From NCBI GenBank assembly GCA_964566545.1, contig CAZMIX010000058.1:1-15014 (forward strand): 15,014 nt of DNA. Direction: 5' to 3'. The notes beneath the pieces are model-generated. The model worked only from the letters and a program-made list of their open reading frames with translations. It did not search any database and had not been told where the DNA came from. This DNA is from JAEYFP01 sp964566545. Its GTDB lineage: Bacteria > Bacillota > Clostridia > Lachnospirales > Lachnospiraceae. Every line of letters starts with the position of its first letter. Positions within the stretch are counted from its first letter, which is position 1. A program made the position numbers and the translations under genes. Below are positions 1 through 6,849 of the stretch, piece by piece.

Positions 1-1
1 G

Positions 2-142
2 GTAAAGGGGATTGAAAAGGGTACGGGATTTTACAACATGGACCTAATGGAATATCAGGGAACAGCGGAGATTTGGCTGGAATCCTATTCCATTCAAGTC
101 ATAAAACAAAAAAATGGAGGTATGAAAAATGGAGAAGAGTAA
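2..142 (+). CDS. 3' end of an unidentified gene (partial)
   Basis: A reading frame is open from the window edge to a TAA at 140-142 (46 codons). It overlaps the first 14 bases of the binding-protein gene that starts at 129. The visible end has alternating polar and hydrophobic residues (AEIWLESYSIQVIK), resembling the last strands of a beta-sandwich domain such as those closing many glycoside hydrolases; that reading is inference from pattern only. A short stop-overlapping junction with the importer gene suggests one operon, and an upstream sugar-cleaving enzyme would fit. The family cannot be named from this tail, and the frame could be open by chance. Confidence 0.4.
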   Translation, partial: VKGIEKGTGFYNMDLMEYQGTAEIWLESYSIQVIKQKNGGMKNGEE

Positions 143-1446
143 AAAAATACTGGCAATTGTACTTACATCTGTAATTTGCTTGGCGGCTCTCACAGGCTGT
201 AGTCAATCACCAGTAGAATCTGAACCCGCGGCTAATAACGGGGGAACAGCAAATGCTGAGGCAGAAGCGAACGCAGATGAAGCAGAAGAGGTGACGATCA
301 ACTTCTGGCATCATTACAGCGCGCAGTCTGCGGAGAATGAGACATTAACAAATGTCCTGATTCCCAAATTTGAAGAGGAAAATCCAAATATCAAGGTAAA
401 TGCAGTATCACACGAATGGGCGGATCTGCATGATAAAATCCTGATCAGCGCAAAATCGGAGACGCTGCCGGATGTGGCAAGGCTCGACAGCGCATGGATT
501 CCGGAATTTGAAACGATGGGAATCCTCGTACCTATTGATGAAGAGATGAGCGATTTCACCTCGGTTGCACAAAATCTGCTGGACAGTGCGATGAGCACGG
601 CAAAAATAAAAGATCATTATTATGGGCTCGCATTAAATACAAATACTAAAATTCTATTCTATAATAAAGACGCTTTTGAAGAAGCCGGTATCAGCGTTCC
701 CGCGACGATGGAAGAGTTTGTTGAGGCTGTAAAGACGCTTTCCGGCACAAATGAAAATGGGCAGCAGGTATGGGGCTATGATGAGCCAGCACTTGCGGGA
801 TGGAACCTTTGCCCGTTCATTTGGAGCTGCGGGGGAGAACTCCTTGATCCTTCACAAACCATCGCACAGGGATACATCAACGGCNNNNNNNNNNGCCATT
901 CAAATGCTGGCAGACCTGTATGACAGCGGATCCATCACCGGATGGAACAGCGGAGATATTCCAATGACCGACGGCTTTGGTACGGGCCGCTATCGGATGC
1001 TGCTGGAGGGTCCTTGGAAAATTGCCGAGTTAGCCGGAGCTTATCCCGATTTCGCTTATGATACGGCACCCATCCCTTCCGGTGAAGGCGGTTCCATTTC
1101 CGTACTTGGCGGAGAAGACATCTCCATGTTCCATACCGCCAATAAAGAGGCAGCATGGAAGTTCATGCAATTTATGACGTCCCCGTATGCACAGGAGGAG
1201 ATGGCAAAATGCAGCCAAATTCCGGTGAACAAAACGGCATTGGAAAGCGATACGGTAAAAGATGCTGATTTTGCTCCTTTTATCGAAGCGATCAAAACAG
1301 CAAAATCCCGTCCGACTGTTTCTTCCTGGTCCGAGATCGACAGCGAGCTGTCCGCAGCGGTCGGCTCTGTTATGAATAAAGAGAAAACCGCACAGGAAGC
1401 GATGGATGAACTGGCAATCAAAATTGACAGCCTGCTCGCACAATAA
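129..1446 (+). CDS. Sugar ABC transporter solute-binding lipoprotein (CUT1 type), interrupted by an assembly gap
   Basis: This is the extracytoplasmic receptor of a CUT1 sugar importer (SBP family 1, MalE/MsmE-like). A lipoprotein signal peptide is clear: Lys-rich start, hydrophobic core and lipobox LTGC with the lipidated Cys at residue 24, followed by an Ala/Glu-rich linker. The mature part begins ITINFWHH-like (VTINFWHHYSAQS), typical of the family, and later segments (AAWKFMQFMTSPYAQEEMA) match the usual C-terminal lobe. The start at 129 has GGAGG at 116-120. Ten N at 885-894 split the gene, and the frame before and after them differs by one, so the true gap must be a multiple of three. 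By family pattern (YING...AIQML) only a few residues are missing. With about 435 visible residues it is full length. The ligand is unknown; the neighbouring galactose genes suggest a galactoside. Confidence 0.92.
885..894. other. Assembly gap (10 N)
   Basis: Ten undetermined bases lie inside the binding-protein gene. Codons before the gap are in phase with 129 and codons after it are in phase with 895, so a literal 10-base gap would shift the frame. The run is therefore a placeholder, not a measured length. Confidence 0.98.
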
Positions 1447-1455
1447 TTATTTTTT

Positions 1456-1482
1456 CGATAGCGGGGGTTTCCTCCGCTATCG
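1456..1482 (+). other. Intercistronic stem-loop between binding protein and permease genes
   Basis: CGATAGCGG (1456-1464) pairs perfectly with CCGCTATCG (1474-1482). The stem can extend three more pairs (one G-U) to a TTT loop. It begins ten bases after the stop of the binding-protein gene and is not followed by a T-run, so it is a poor terminator. Such hairpins often stabilise the upstream binding-protein message relative to the permease message, as known for malE-malF; that role here is inferred. Confidence 0.65.
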
Positions 1483-1537
1483 GTAAAATTATATAGCAGA
1501 AAGCAAAACAAGTCAATGCAACAAAGGAGCTGCTTGT

Positions 1538-2425
1538 ATGAAAAAGAAAGCGTTTATAAATCAGGCACAGATATTTGGGCTATTGCTGCCGGGCCTGCTG
1601 ATATTTGGCATTTTTACACTATATCCGATCCTTAAACTATTGATCATGAGTTTTTTCGAGTGGGATTTCGGCTCGATGTTTCAACATCATTTTATAGGAC
1701 TGGACAATTATAGGGAGGTGCTGGGCGATCAGGCTTTTCAAATAGCTTTTGCAAATACTCTTTTTTATACGTTCATTACGGTTCCGGGACAAATGCTGCT
1801 GGGTCTGCTTACAGCACTTTTCATAAATAATATTTCCAAATTCAGGATTACGTTTCGTGTCCTTTATTATTTACCTGTAATAACCTCCTGGGTAATCGCG
1901 TCCTTAATATTTAAATATATTTTTAATACGGAAGGGCTATTGAATTATTTCCTTGTGAATGTGATTCATGTCGCAAACCATAATATCAGATGGCTGGATA
2001 CCCGTTTCAGCGGACTTTCGGTGGCAATGCTGCTTGGAATCTGGAAGGGGATCGGCTGGAATATGATCGTATTTTTGGCCGCGCTTCAAACAGTGCCGGC
2101 CGATCTGTATGAGGCGGCTGCGATAGACGGAGCAGGGAGCCTGCGTAAATTTTTCCATGTGACGGTCCCCGGTATAAAGGGTACGGTACTGTTTGCGCTT
2201 GTCATGCTCACGATAGGAGGCTTTAATGTGTTTACTTCCATTAAAATGATTACGAATGGGGAACCGGGGCATCAAACGGATACCATTTTGACATGGATGT
2301 ATTACAAGGCGTTCAGTACGGGAAAGTTCGGGTATTCCGCCGCGCTCTCCTTTATCACCGCTGTGGTGCTTGCGCTATTGGCGTGCGTACAATTTAAGCT
2401 GATGAAAAACAATGAACAGGAATAA
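1538..2425 (+). CDS. Sugar ABC transporter permease, MalF/UgpA-like
   Basis: This is one of two membrane subunits of the CUT1 importer (295 residues, the usual length for this family). About six hydrophobic segments are visible, the first at residues 12-38 (FGLLLPGLLIFGIFTLYPIL). The EAA loop that docks the ATPase is clear at residues 192-198 (EAAAIDG), continuing to VTVPGI. The characteristic YYLPVITSWV segment before it supports the MalF/LacF/MsmF side of the pair. The start is fixed by AAAGGAG at 1523-1529, eight bases before ATG. It lies 91 bp after the binding-protein gene and three bases before the AAGGGG that precedes the second permease, so the genes are co-transcribed. The substrate is not readable from the sequence; a galactose-containing oligosaccharide is the contextual guess. 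Confidence 0.93.
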   Translation: MKKKAFINQAQIFGLLLPGLLIFGIFTLYPILKLLIMSFFEWDFGSMFQHHFIGLDNYREVLGDQAFQIAFANTLFYTFITVPGQMLLGLLTALFINNISKFRITFRVLYYLPVITSWVIASLIFKYIFNTEGLLNYFLVNVIHVANHNIRWLDTRFSGLSVAMLLGIWKGIGWNMIVFLAALQTVPADLYEAAAIDGAGSLRKFFHVTVPGIKGTVLFALVMLTIGGFNVFTSIKMITNGEPGHQTDTILTWMYYKAFSTGKFGYSAALSFITAVVLALLACVQFKLMKNNEQE

Positions 2426-2437
2426 GGGGTGGAGGAA

Positions 2438-3277
2438 ATGATTCGAAAGAAAAGCACCAGCGTCATTTTGTATGGCTTACTGCTGGCCGGATTGGCTGTT
2501 GTAGTAATGCCGATGATTTATATGCTCAGTACTTCCGTGAAGCCTAACGGAGCATTGTATGAATTTCCGCCCAGATTTTTCCCTGCCCCTCATGAGATTA
2601 CAATGGAAAATTTCAGCTATGTGCTGCGGCAGGGAAAATTTTATCTGAATTTTTTAAACAGCATTCTTGTATCGACGATTACGGTTGCCGCCGCGGCCAT
2701 GGTAGCCTCGGCGCTGGGATACTGTATAGCAAGATTTCATTTTTTCGGAAGAAAATTTATTTTTGCTTTTATTATCCTGACTATGATTTTGCCGGGAACG
2801 ACGTTAATCGTGCCGCAGTACGAATTGACGGTAAAACTGGGATTTATCAATAATATATGGGGGTTGATCCCGTTTTATGTGGCATGGGTCATTCCGTACT
2901 CAACCTTCATGATAAAAGGATTTGTAGAAAATATACCGAAAGAATTGGATGAAGCGGTGTATATGGACGGGGGGAGTGTTTTTACTGTTTATACGAAAAT
3001 CATACTTCCACTGGCAAAGCCCGGGATCGCCTCTGTTTCCATATTTAATTTTTTGACGGCATGGGAAGAATTCCCGTGGGCGAATACAGTAATCAATGAT
3101 GATCTGAAAAGAACATTGCCAATCGCAATTTCAGGATTTTTCGGGCAACATCAGTTTACACAATGGGGTTATGTATTTGCTTTATCCGTATTAAGCTTAA
3201 TTCCTATCCTTCTTGTATTTATTTTCTGCCAAAAGTTCTTTGTGGCAGGATTGACATCGGGAAGTGTAAAGGGATAG
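2438..3277 (+). CDS. Sugar ABC transporter permease, MalG/UgpE-like
   Basis: This is the second membrane subunit of the CUT1 importer, 279 residues from the ATG at 2438. The EAA loop is seen at residues 172-178 (EAVYMDG), followed by KIILPLAKPGI, and ends in the family-typical FVAGLTSGSVKG (the MalG-type C terminus FVxGLTxGAVKG). Hydrophobic segments occur near residues 10-29, 70-95, 105-125, 135-160, 195-215 and 245-270. An in-frame GTG at 2429 is an alternative start; ATG was preferred because TAAGG at 2423-2427 lies at a normal distance from it. The permease ends nine bases before the stop of the convergent repressor gene. No ATPase gene follows, so the complex presumably uses a shared MsmK/MsiK-type ATPase encoded elsewhere. 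Confidence 0.93.
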   Translation: MIRKKSTSVILYGLLLAGLAVVVMPMIYMLSTSVKPNGALYEFPPRFFPAPHEITMENFSYVLRQGKFYLNFLNSILVSTITVAAAAMVASALGYCIARFHFFGRKFIFAFIILTMILPGTTLIVPQYELTVKLGFINNIWGLIPFYVAWVIPYSTFMIKGFVENIPKELDEAVYMDGGSVFTVYTKIILPLAKPGIASVSIFNFLTAWEEFPWANTVINDDLKRTLPIAISGFFGQHQFTQWGYVFALSVLSLIPILLVFIFCQKFFVAGLTSGSVKG

Positions 3278-3286
3278 ACTACTCTC

Positions 3287-4282
3287 CTAACACGAGCCCC
3301 TCTTCACAAGCTGACATGGAAGTGTCATGTGGAGGGGGGTCTTGTATTGCTCAAATAAGGGGTACTGCGTCGTCAGAAAAGCGGCTGCGTAAGCGCCCAT
3401 TTCGTAGGAAGGGGCATGGACGGTCGTCAGGGGCGGCGTCGTGTAGGCCGCGCTGCTGATATCGTCAAAACCGACGATGGAAACCTCCTTCGGAATCCGG
3501 TAGCCGTTTTCAGCAAGCGCGCGCATGGCGCCGATGGCGATGCTGTCGCTTGCGGCAAAAATAGCGGAAGGAACCTTTTTATCCTGAATGAGCGAGGTCA
3601 TCATATGGTAGCCTGCGTCGGAGGTATAGGCGTCCTCAAGCAGATAAGGCAGATAGGTGATGCCGTGTGCTTCGCAGAAGGACTGAAAAACCTGACGGCG
3701 CATGTCCGGGTAAACGATATGCTCCTTTAAATATTCCCTGCCGCCGAGATAACCAATCGTCCGGTGCCCGAGTTCGTACAGATAATTCATCACGTCCTTC
3801 ACGGCATTTTCAAAATCGAGGGAAATGGAATTATATTCTACCCGCGCCGTATGCATATCCACGAGAATAAAGCAGGGCGTCAGCTTTTTAAAATGCTCAA
3901 TTTCCTCATTGTCGAATTTCCCGATACAAATCAAGCCGTCTGCGCCGGAAAGGGAAGCCATGTGGTCAGAGTCCGAGCGAAAGGCGCGGATCACGTTGAT
4001 GTGCTTTTCCGTGCAGTAATTTTCTACGCCGAGGCGTATGGATAAATAATAAGGATCATCCAACTCCTGCTTCGGGGAATACCATTGAAGAATGCCATAG
4101 GTAAGCGTGTCGGAGCTCTTTTTGCCGCGATCCTTCTTTTCATATCCAAGCTCCGCCGCAATATCAAAAACCCGCTGCCTCGTAGCCACCGTGACGTTGA
4201 GAGAGGGGTCATTATTTAGGATTCTGGACACGGCAGCAGGGGATACCTGCGCCTTTGCTGCAATTTCTCTGATCGTCGCCAT
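3287..4282 (-). CDS. LacI-family transcriptional regulator, probable repressor of the gal operon
   Basis: The protein has 331 residues with the standard LacI layout. An N-terminal helix-turn-helix and hinge is present (MATIREIAAKAQVSPAAVSRILNN, HTH about residues 3-23, then a hinge helix to about residue 55), followed by a periplasmic-binding-like sensor domain (GTIGYLGG-like segment; SIVGFDDISSAAYTTPPLTTV near residue 280, which is diagnostic of LacI/GalR). The start is set by AAAGGAGG on the minus strand at 4291-4298, eight bases before ATG. It is divergent from galK and convergent with the importer genes, so it plausibly controls both. Four TTTACTAAA-type palindromes in the divergent region are the likely operators, and one sits within its own promoter, implying autoregulation. 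The effector is inferred to be galactose or a related sugar; the sequence alone does not show it. Confidence 0.93.
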   Translation of the reverse strand: MATIREIAAKAQVSPAAVSRILNNDPSLNVTVATRQRVFDIAAELGYEKKDRGKKSSDTLTYGILQWYSPKQELDDPYYLSIRLGVENYCTEKHINVIRAFRSDSDHMASLSGADGLICIGKFDNEEIEHFKKLTPCFILVDMHTARVEYNSISLDFENAVKDVMNYLYELGHRTIGYLGGREYLKEHIVYPDMRRQVFQSFCEAHGITYLPYLLEDAYTSDAGYHMMTSLIQDKKVPSAIFAASDSIAIGAMRALAENGYRIPKEVSIVGFDDISSAAYTTPPLTTVHAPSYEMGAYAAAFLTTQYPLFEQYKTPLHMTLPCQLVKRGSC

Positions 4283-4403
4283 AAAGGGAGCCTCCTTTGT
4301 TTTATTCAGCCTTCGGCCTCATAGCAACAGAATATGCACAGAAACACCTCGCGGCGTTGACGGCCGAATTGTTATGTTTACTTGTATTTACTAAACTATA
4401 CTA

Positions 4404-4434
4404 TTGACAAAGCAGTAAAAAATGAGTATATAAT
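4404..4434 (+). promoter_or_regulatory. Promoter of the galK-galE-galT operon
   Basis: A consensus -35, TTGACA, is at 4404-4409. It is followed after 17 bases by TATATA (4427-4432), or after 19 bases by TATAAT (4429-4434). Transcription would start near 4440, leaving a leader of about 120 bases that contains operator sites 2 to 4. It is the strongest promoter-like signal upstream of galK. Confidence 0.75.
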
Positions 4435-4436
4435 TA

Positions 4437-4464
4437 ATTATACACAATTTACTAAAAGTTGCAA
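4437..4464 (-). promoter_or_regulatory. Promoter of the LacI-family regulator gene
   Basis: On the minus strand TTGCAA (4459-4464) is followed after 16 bases by TATAAT (4437-4442). The start site would fall near 4430, giving a leader of about 150 bases before the regulator. It overlaps the opposite galK promoter, and its spacer holds operator site 2. Confidence 0.6.
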
Positions 4465-4560
4465 GTAAAAACTTAAATGTTTAGTAAACATATAAAATGC
4501 GTTTACCAAATGATATGGCATGCAAAATAATAAGGATCACACACAAAAAGGAGACGGGGT

Positions 4561-5798
4561 ATGAAGGCGACAGGATGTTTAAAGAGGGAATTGCAGGAAA
4601 AGAAATACCGGGAGCTGTTGAAGGACATTTATGTGGATGAAGCGGTGCTCGACTATCAGACGGCGCGCTACATTCAGGCGATCGAGAAATTTGAAGAGCT
4701 GTACGGCGAGCAGGAGGTGGAAATCTACAGCGCGCCGGGCAGGAGCGAGGTCGGCGGCAACCATACGGATCATCAGCACGGACAGGTGCTCGCGGCAGGC
4801 ATTAATCTGGACGCGATCGCCATCGCGGCAAAAACTGAGGACGGACAGATCAAAATCGTATCCGACAGCTTTCATATCGAGCCGATCGCGTTAGACGACC
4901 TGGGCAAAAAGGAGAAGGAAGCCGGTACGAGTGAAGCGCTGGTCAGAGGCGTGGCTTGCAGGCTGCGGGAGGAGGGCTATCAGCTCGGCGGTTTTTGCGC
5001 TTATATGACGAGCGATGTGCTGATGGGCGCGGGACTTTCTTCCTCGGCGGCTTTTGAGGTGGCGGTAGGAACGGTCATTTCCGGCTTATATAATTTGCAG
5101 AAAATGTTTATTTTGAAAAGCCGTGCGGCCTTATGGATCAAATGGCATCCTCGGTCGGAAGTCTTGTCAATATTGATTTTGCCGATACGAAAAATCCGGT
5201 GGTAAAGAAAGTGGATGTGGACTTCGATAAGTTTGGGCATAGCCTGTGCATTGTGGATACAAAAGGAAATCATGCGGATTTGACGGAGGAATACGCGCTT
5301 GTGCCGCTGGAGATGAAAAAGGTCGCCAAATATTTTGGGTGTCAATATTTAAGGGAAGTGGATGAGGAGCAGTTTTACAGAGAGCTTCCGAAGATCAGGG
5401 AAAAGACGGGCGACCGCGGCGTGCTTCGGGCCATCCATTTCTTTGGGGACCATAAGCGGGCAGGCGATGAGGTCGCGGCTTTGCAGAACGGCGATTTTGA
5501 GGAATTTAAACGCCTGATTACCGAATCCGGTGACAGCTCTTATAAATATCTCCAGGACGTATTTGCAAACTGCGATGTGCAGAACCAGAGCGTTTCCCTC
5601 GGACTGGCGCTGAGTGAGAGGATATTGGGGAAAAAGGGGGCCTGCCGTGTGCATGGCGGCGGCTTTGCCGGTACGATCCAGGCATTTGTACCAAATGACA
5701 TGGTGGCGGAATATCGGGAAAAAATAGAGCACTTTTTCGGCGAAGGAAGCTGCCATGTGTTGAAGGTGAGAAAATATGGCGGCATGAAGGTGCTGTAA
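4561..5798 (+). pseudogene. galK: Galactokinase, disrupted by a small internal deletion and frameshift (or assembly error)
   Basis: GalK phosphorylates galactose to galactose-1-phosphate, the first Leloir step. All GHMP-kinase signatures are present but in two frames. Frame one from ATG 4561 (AAAGGAG at 4547-4553) carries the substrate motif GRSEVGGNHTDH (residues 60-71) and the ATP motif GLSSSA (158-163). After GLYN (ending at 5094) the correct continuation, AENVYFEKPCGLMDQMASSVG with the catalytic Asp, is in another frame from 5097 to the stop at 5798, including the C-terminal HGGGFAGTIQ motif. Normal GalK has roughly 16 residues between these two points (ending in a GQY-type helix), so about 46 bases are missing. 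If real, the kinase is dead. Given the nearby N gap, a collapsed assembly is equally likely. The first gene of the galKET operon. Confidence 0.88.
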
Positions 5799-5841
5799 GC
5801 AGAAATATCGGAATACAATCAGGGAAAGGGAAGAGAATAAT

Positions 5842-6834
5842 ATGAAGGTTTTAGTATTAGGCGGCGCCGGTTATATCGGCTCCCATACGGTATATGCTCT
5901 GATCGAGGCAGGCGAGGAGGTCGTGATTATTGACAACCTGCTGACGGGCTATGAAGCGGCTGTCCATCCAAAGGCGGCATTTTATAAAGGAGATATCCGG
6001 GACAGGGCATTTCTTGACAGCGTGTTTGAAAAGGAAACAAATATTGACGCCGTCATCCATTTTGCGGCGAGCTCTCTTGTCGGAGAGAGCATGACCGATC
6101 CTTTGAAGTATTATGAAAATAACTTATATGGTACAATGGTATTGTTGGGCGCGCTTGTCGCGCATGGAATCGATAAAGTCGTATTTTCTTCGACGGCGGC
6201 AACTTACGGAGAACCGGAAAATCTGCCGATCCTTGAGGGAGACCGGACGCTGCCGACGAATACTTACGGCGAAACGAAGCTTTCGATGGAAAAGATGTTT
6301 AAATGGGTAGGAAAGGCGTACGATCTGCGGTATGTATCCCTCCGCTATTTCAATGCATGCGGCGCACATGAGAGCGGAGTAATCGGGGAGGCGCACAATC
6401 CCGAAAGCCATCTGATTCCGTTGATTTTACAGGTGCCAAACGGACAGAGGGAGCATATCAGTATTTTTGGAGACGATTATGCGACAAAGGACGGCACGTG
6501 CGTCCGGGATTATATCCATGTAACAGATCTGGCGCAGGCGCACATTTTGGCGGTAAAGTATTTGTTAAGCGGCAAAGGCAGCGATGTATTCAATCTTGGA
6601 AACGGAATCGGATTTACGGTAAAAGAAGTCATCGAAACGGCGAGAAAGGCGACAAATGACCCGATCAAGGCGGTCGTCGAGCCGCGAAGGGCAGGCGATC
6701 CGGCATTTTTGATCGCTTCGAGTGAAAAGGCGCAGCAGATTCTTGGATGGAGGCCGCAGTACGCGGATCTTGAAACGATTATTGCTTCCGCATGGAAATG
6801 GCATTCGTCGCATCCAAACGGTTACGAAAAATAG
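5842..6834 (+). CDS. galE: UDP-glucose 4-epimerase
   Basis: GalE interconverts UDP-galactose and UDP-glucose in the cytoplasm using tightly bound NAD, regenerating the UDP-glucose that GalT consumes. At 330 residues it has the usual length. The extended short-chain dehydrogenase features are all visible: the NAD-binding GGAGYIGS at residues 7-14, the catalytic Ser/Thr stretch FSSTAATYGEP (residues 115-125), and the Tyr142-x3-Lys146 catalytic pair in YGETK. SLRYFNACGAHESGVIGE is the standard epimerase substrate segment. It begins 43 bp after galK with a weak purine-rich ribosome binding site (AAGGGAAGAG, about 5826-5835) and ends 15 bp before galT. The gene is intact and shares the operon promoter upstream of galK. 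Confidence 0.97.
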   Translation: MKVLVLGGAGYIGSHTVYALIEAGEEVVIIDNLLTGYEAAVHPKAAFYKGDIRDRAFLDSVFEKETNIDAVIHFAASSLVGESMTDPLKYYENNLYGTMVLLGALVAHGIDKVVFSSTAATYGEPENLPILEGDRTLPTNTYGETKLSMEKMFKWVGKAYDLRYVSLRYFNACGAHESGVIGEAHNPESHLIPLILQVPNGQREHISIFGDDYATKDGTCVRDYIHVTDLAQAHILAVKYLLSGKGSDVFNLGNGIGFTVKEVIETARKATNDPIKAVVEPRRAGDPAFLIASSEKAQQILGWRPQYADLETIIASAWKWHSSHPNGYEK

Positions 6835-6849
6835 AAAGCGAGAGAAAAG

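Larger units (their letters stand above)
4387..4510. promoter_or_regulatory. Cluster of four palindromic operator candidates (TTTACTAAA)
   Basis: The 9-bp palindrome TTTACTAAA occurs at 4387-4395 and 4448-4456, and as its complement TTTAGTAAA at 4480-4488. A one-mismatch copy, TTTACCAAA, is at 4502-4510. The third copy is embedded in a perfect 15-bp palindrome, ATGTTTAGTAAACAT (4477-4491). Centres lie at 4391, 4452, 4484 and 4506, so the last three are spaced 32 and 22 bp, close to whole helical turns. Sites 1 and 2 flank the galK promoter, and site 2 lies between the -35 and -10 of the lacI-type promoter. The neighbouring LacI-family protein is the obvious binder. The fourth site overlaps an imperfect catabolite-response-like sequence on the minus strand. 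Confidence 0.72.

Noticed and set aside
1030..1443. Minus-strand reading frame of 137 codons within the binding-protein gene.
   Set aside because: Cys/Phe/His-rich composition and full overlap with a real gene indicate a shadow frame.
3292..3345. Branched inverted repeat (CCCCTC/GAGGGG with an inner TGACA/TGTCA) at the convergent ends of the permease and regulator genes, considered as a bidirectional terminator.
   Set aside because: It lies inside the regulator's coding end, has a bulged outer stem, and lacks a T-run on either strand.
4283..4386. Small gene or RNA in the 5' part of the divergent region.
   Set aside because: No frame with a ribosome binding site and no strong fold beyond a 3-bp GCC-TTC-GGC stem; it reads as the regulator's leader.
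4494..4507. Catabolite-response (cre) site GGTAAACGCATTTT on the minus strand upstream of galK.
   Set aside because: Three of the defined consensus positions do not match, and the same bases are better explained as the fourth copy of the TTTACTAAA-type operator.
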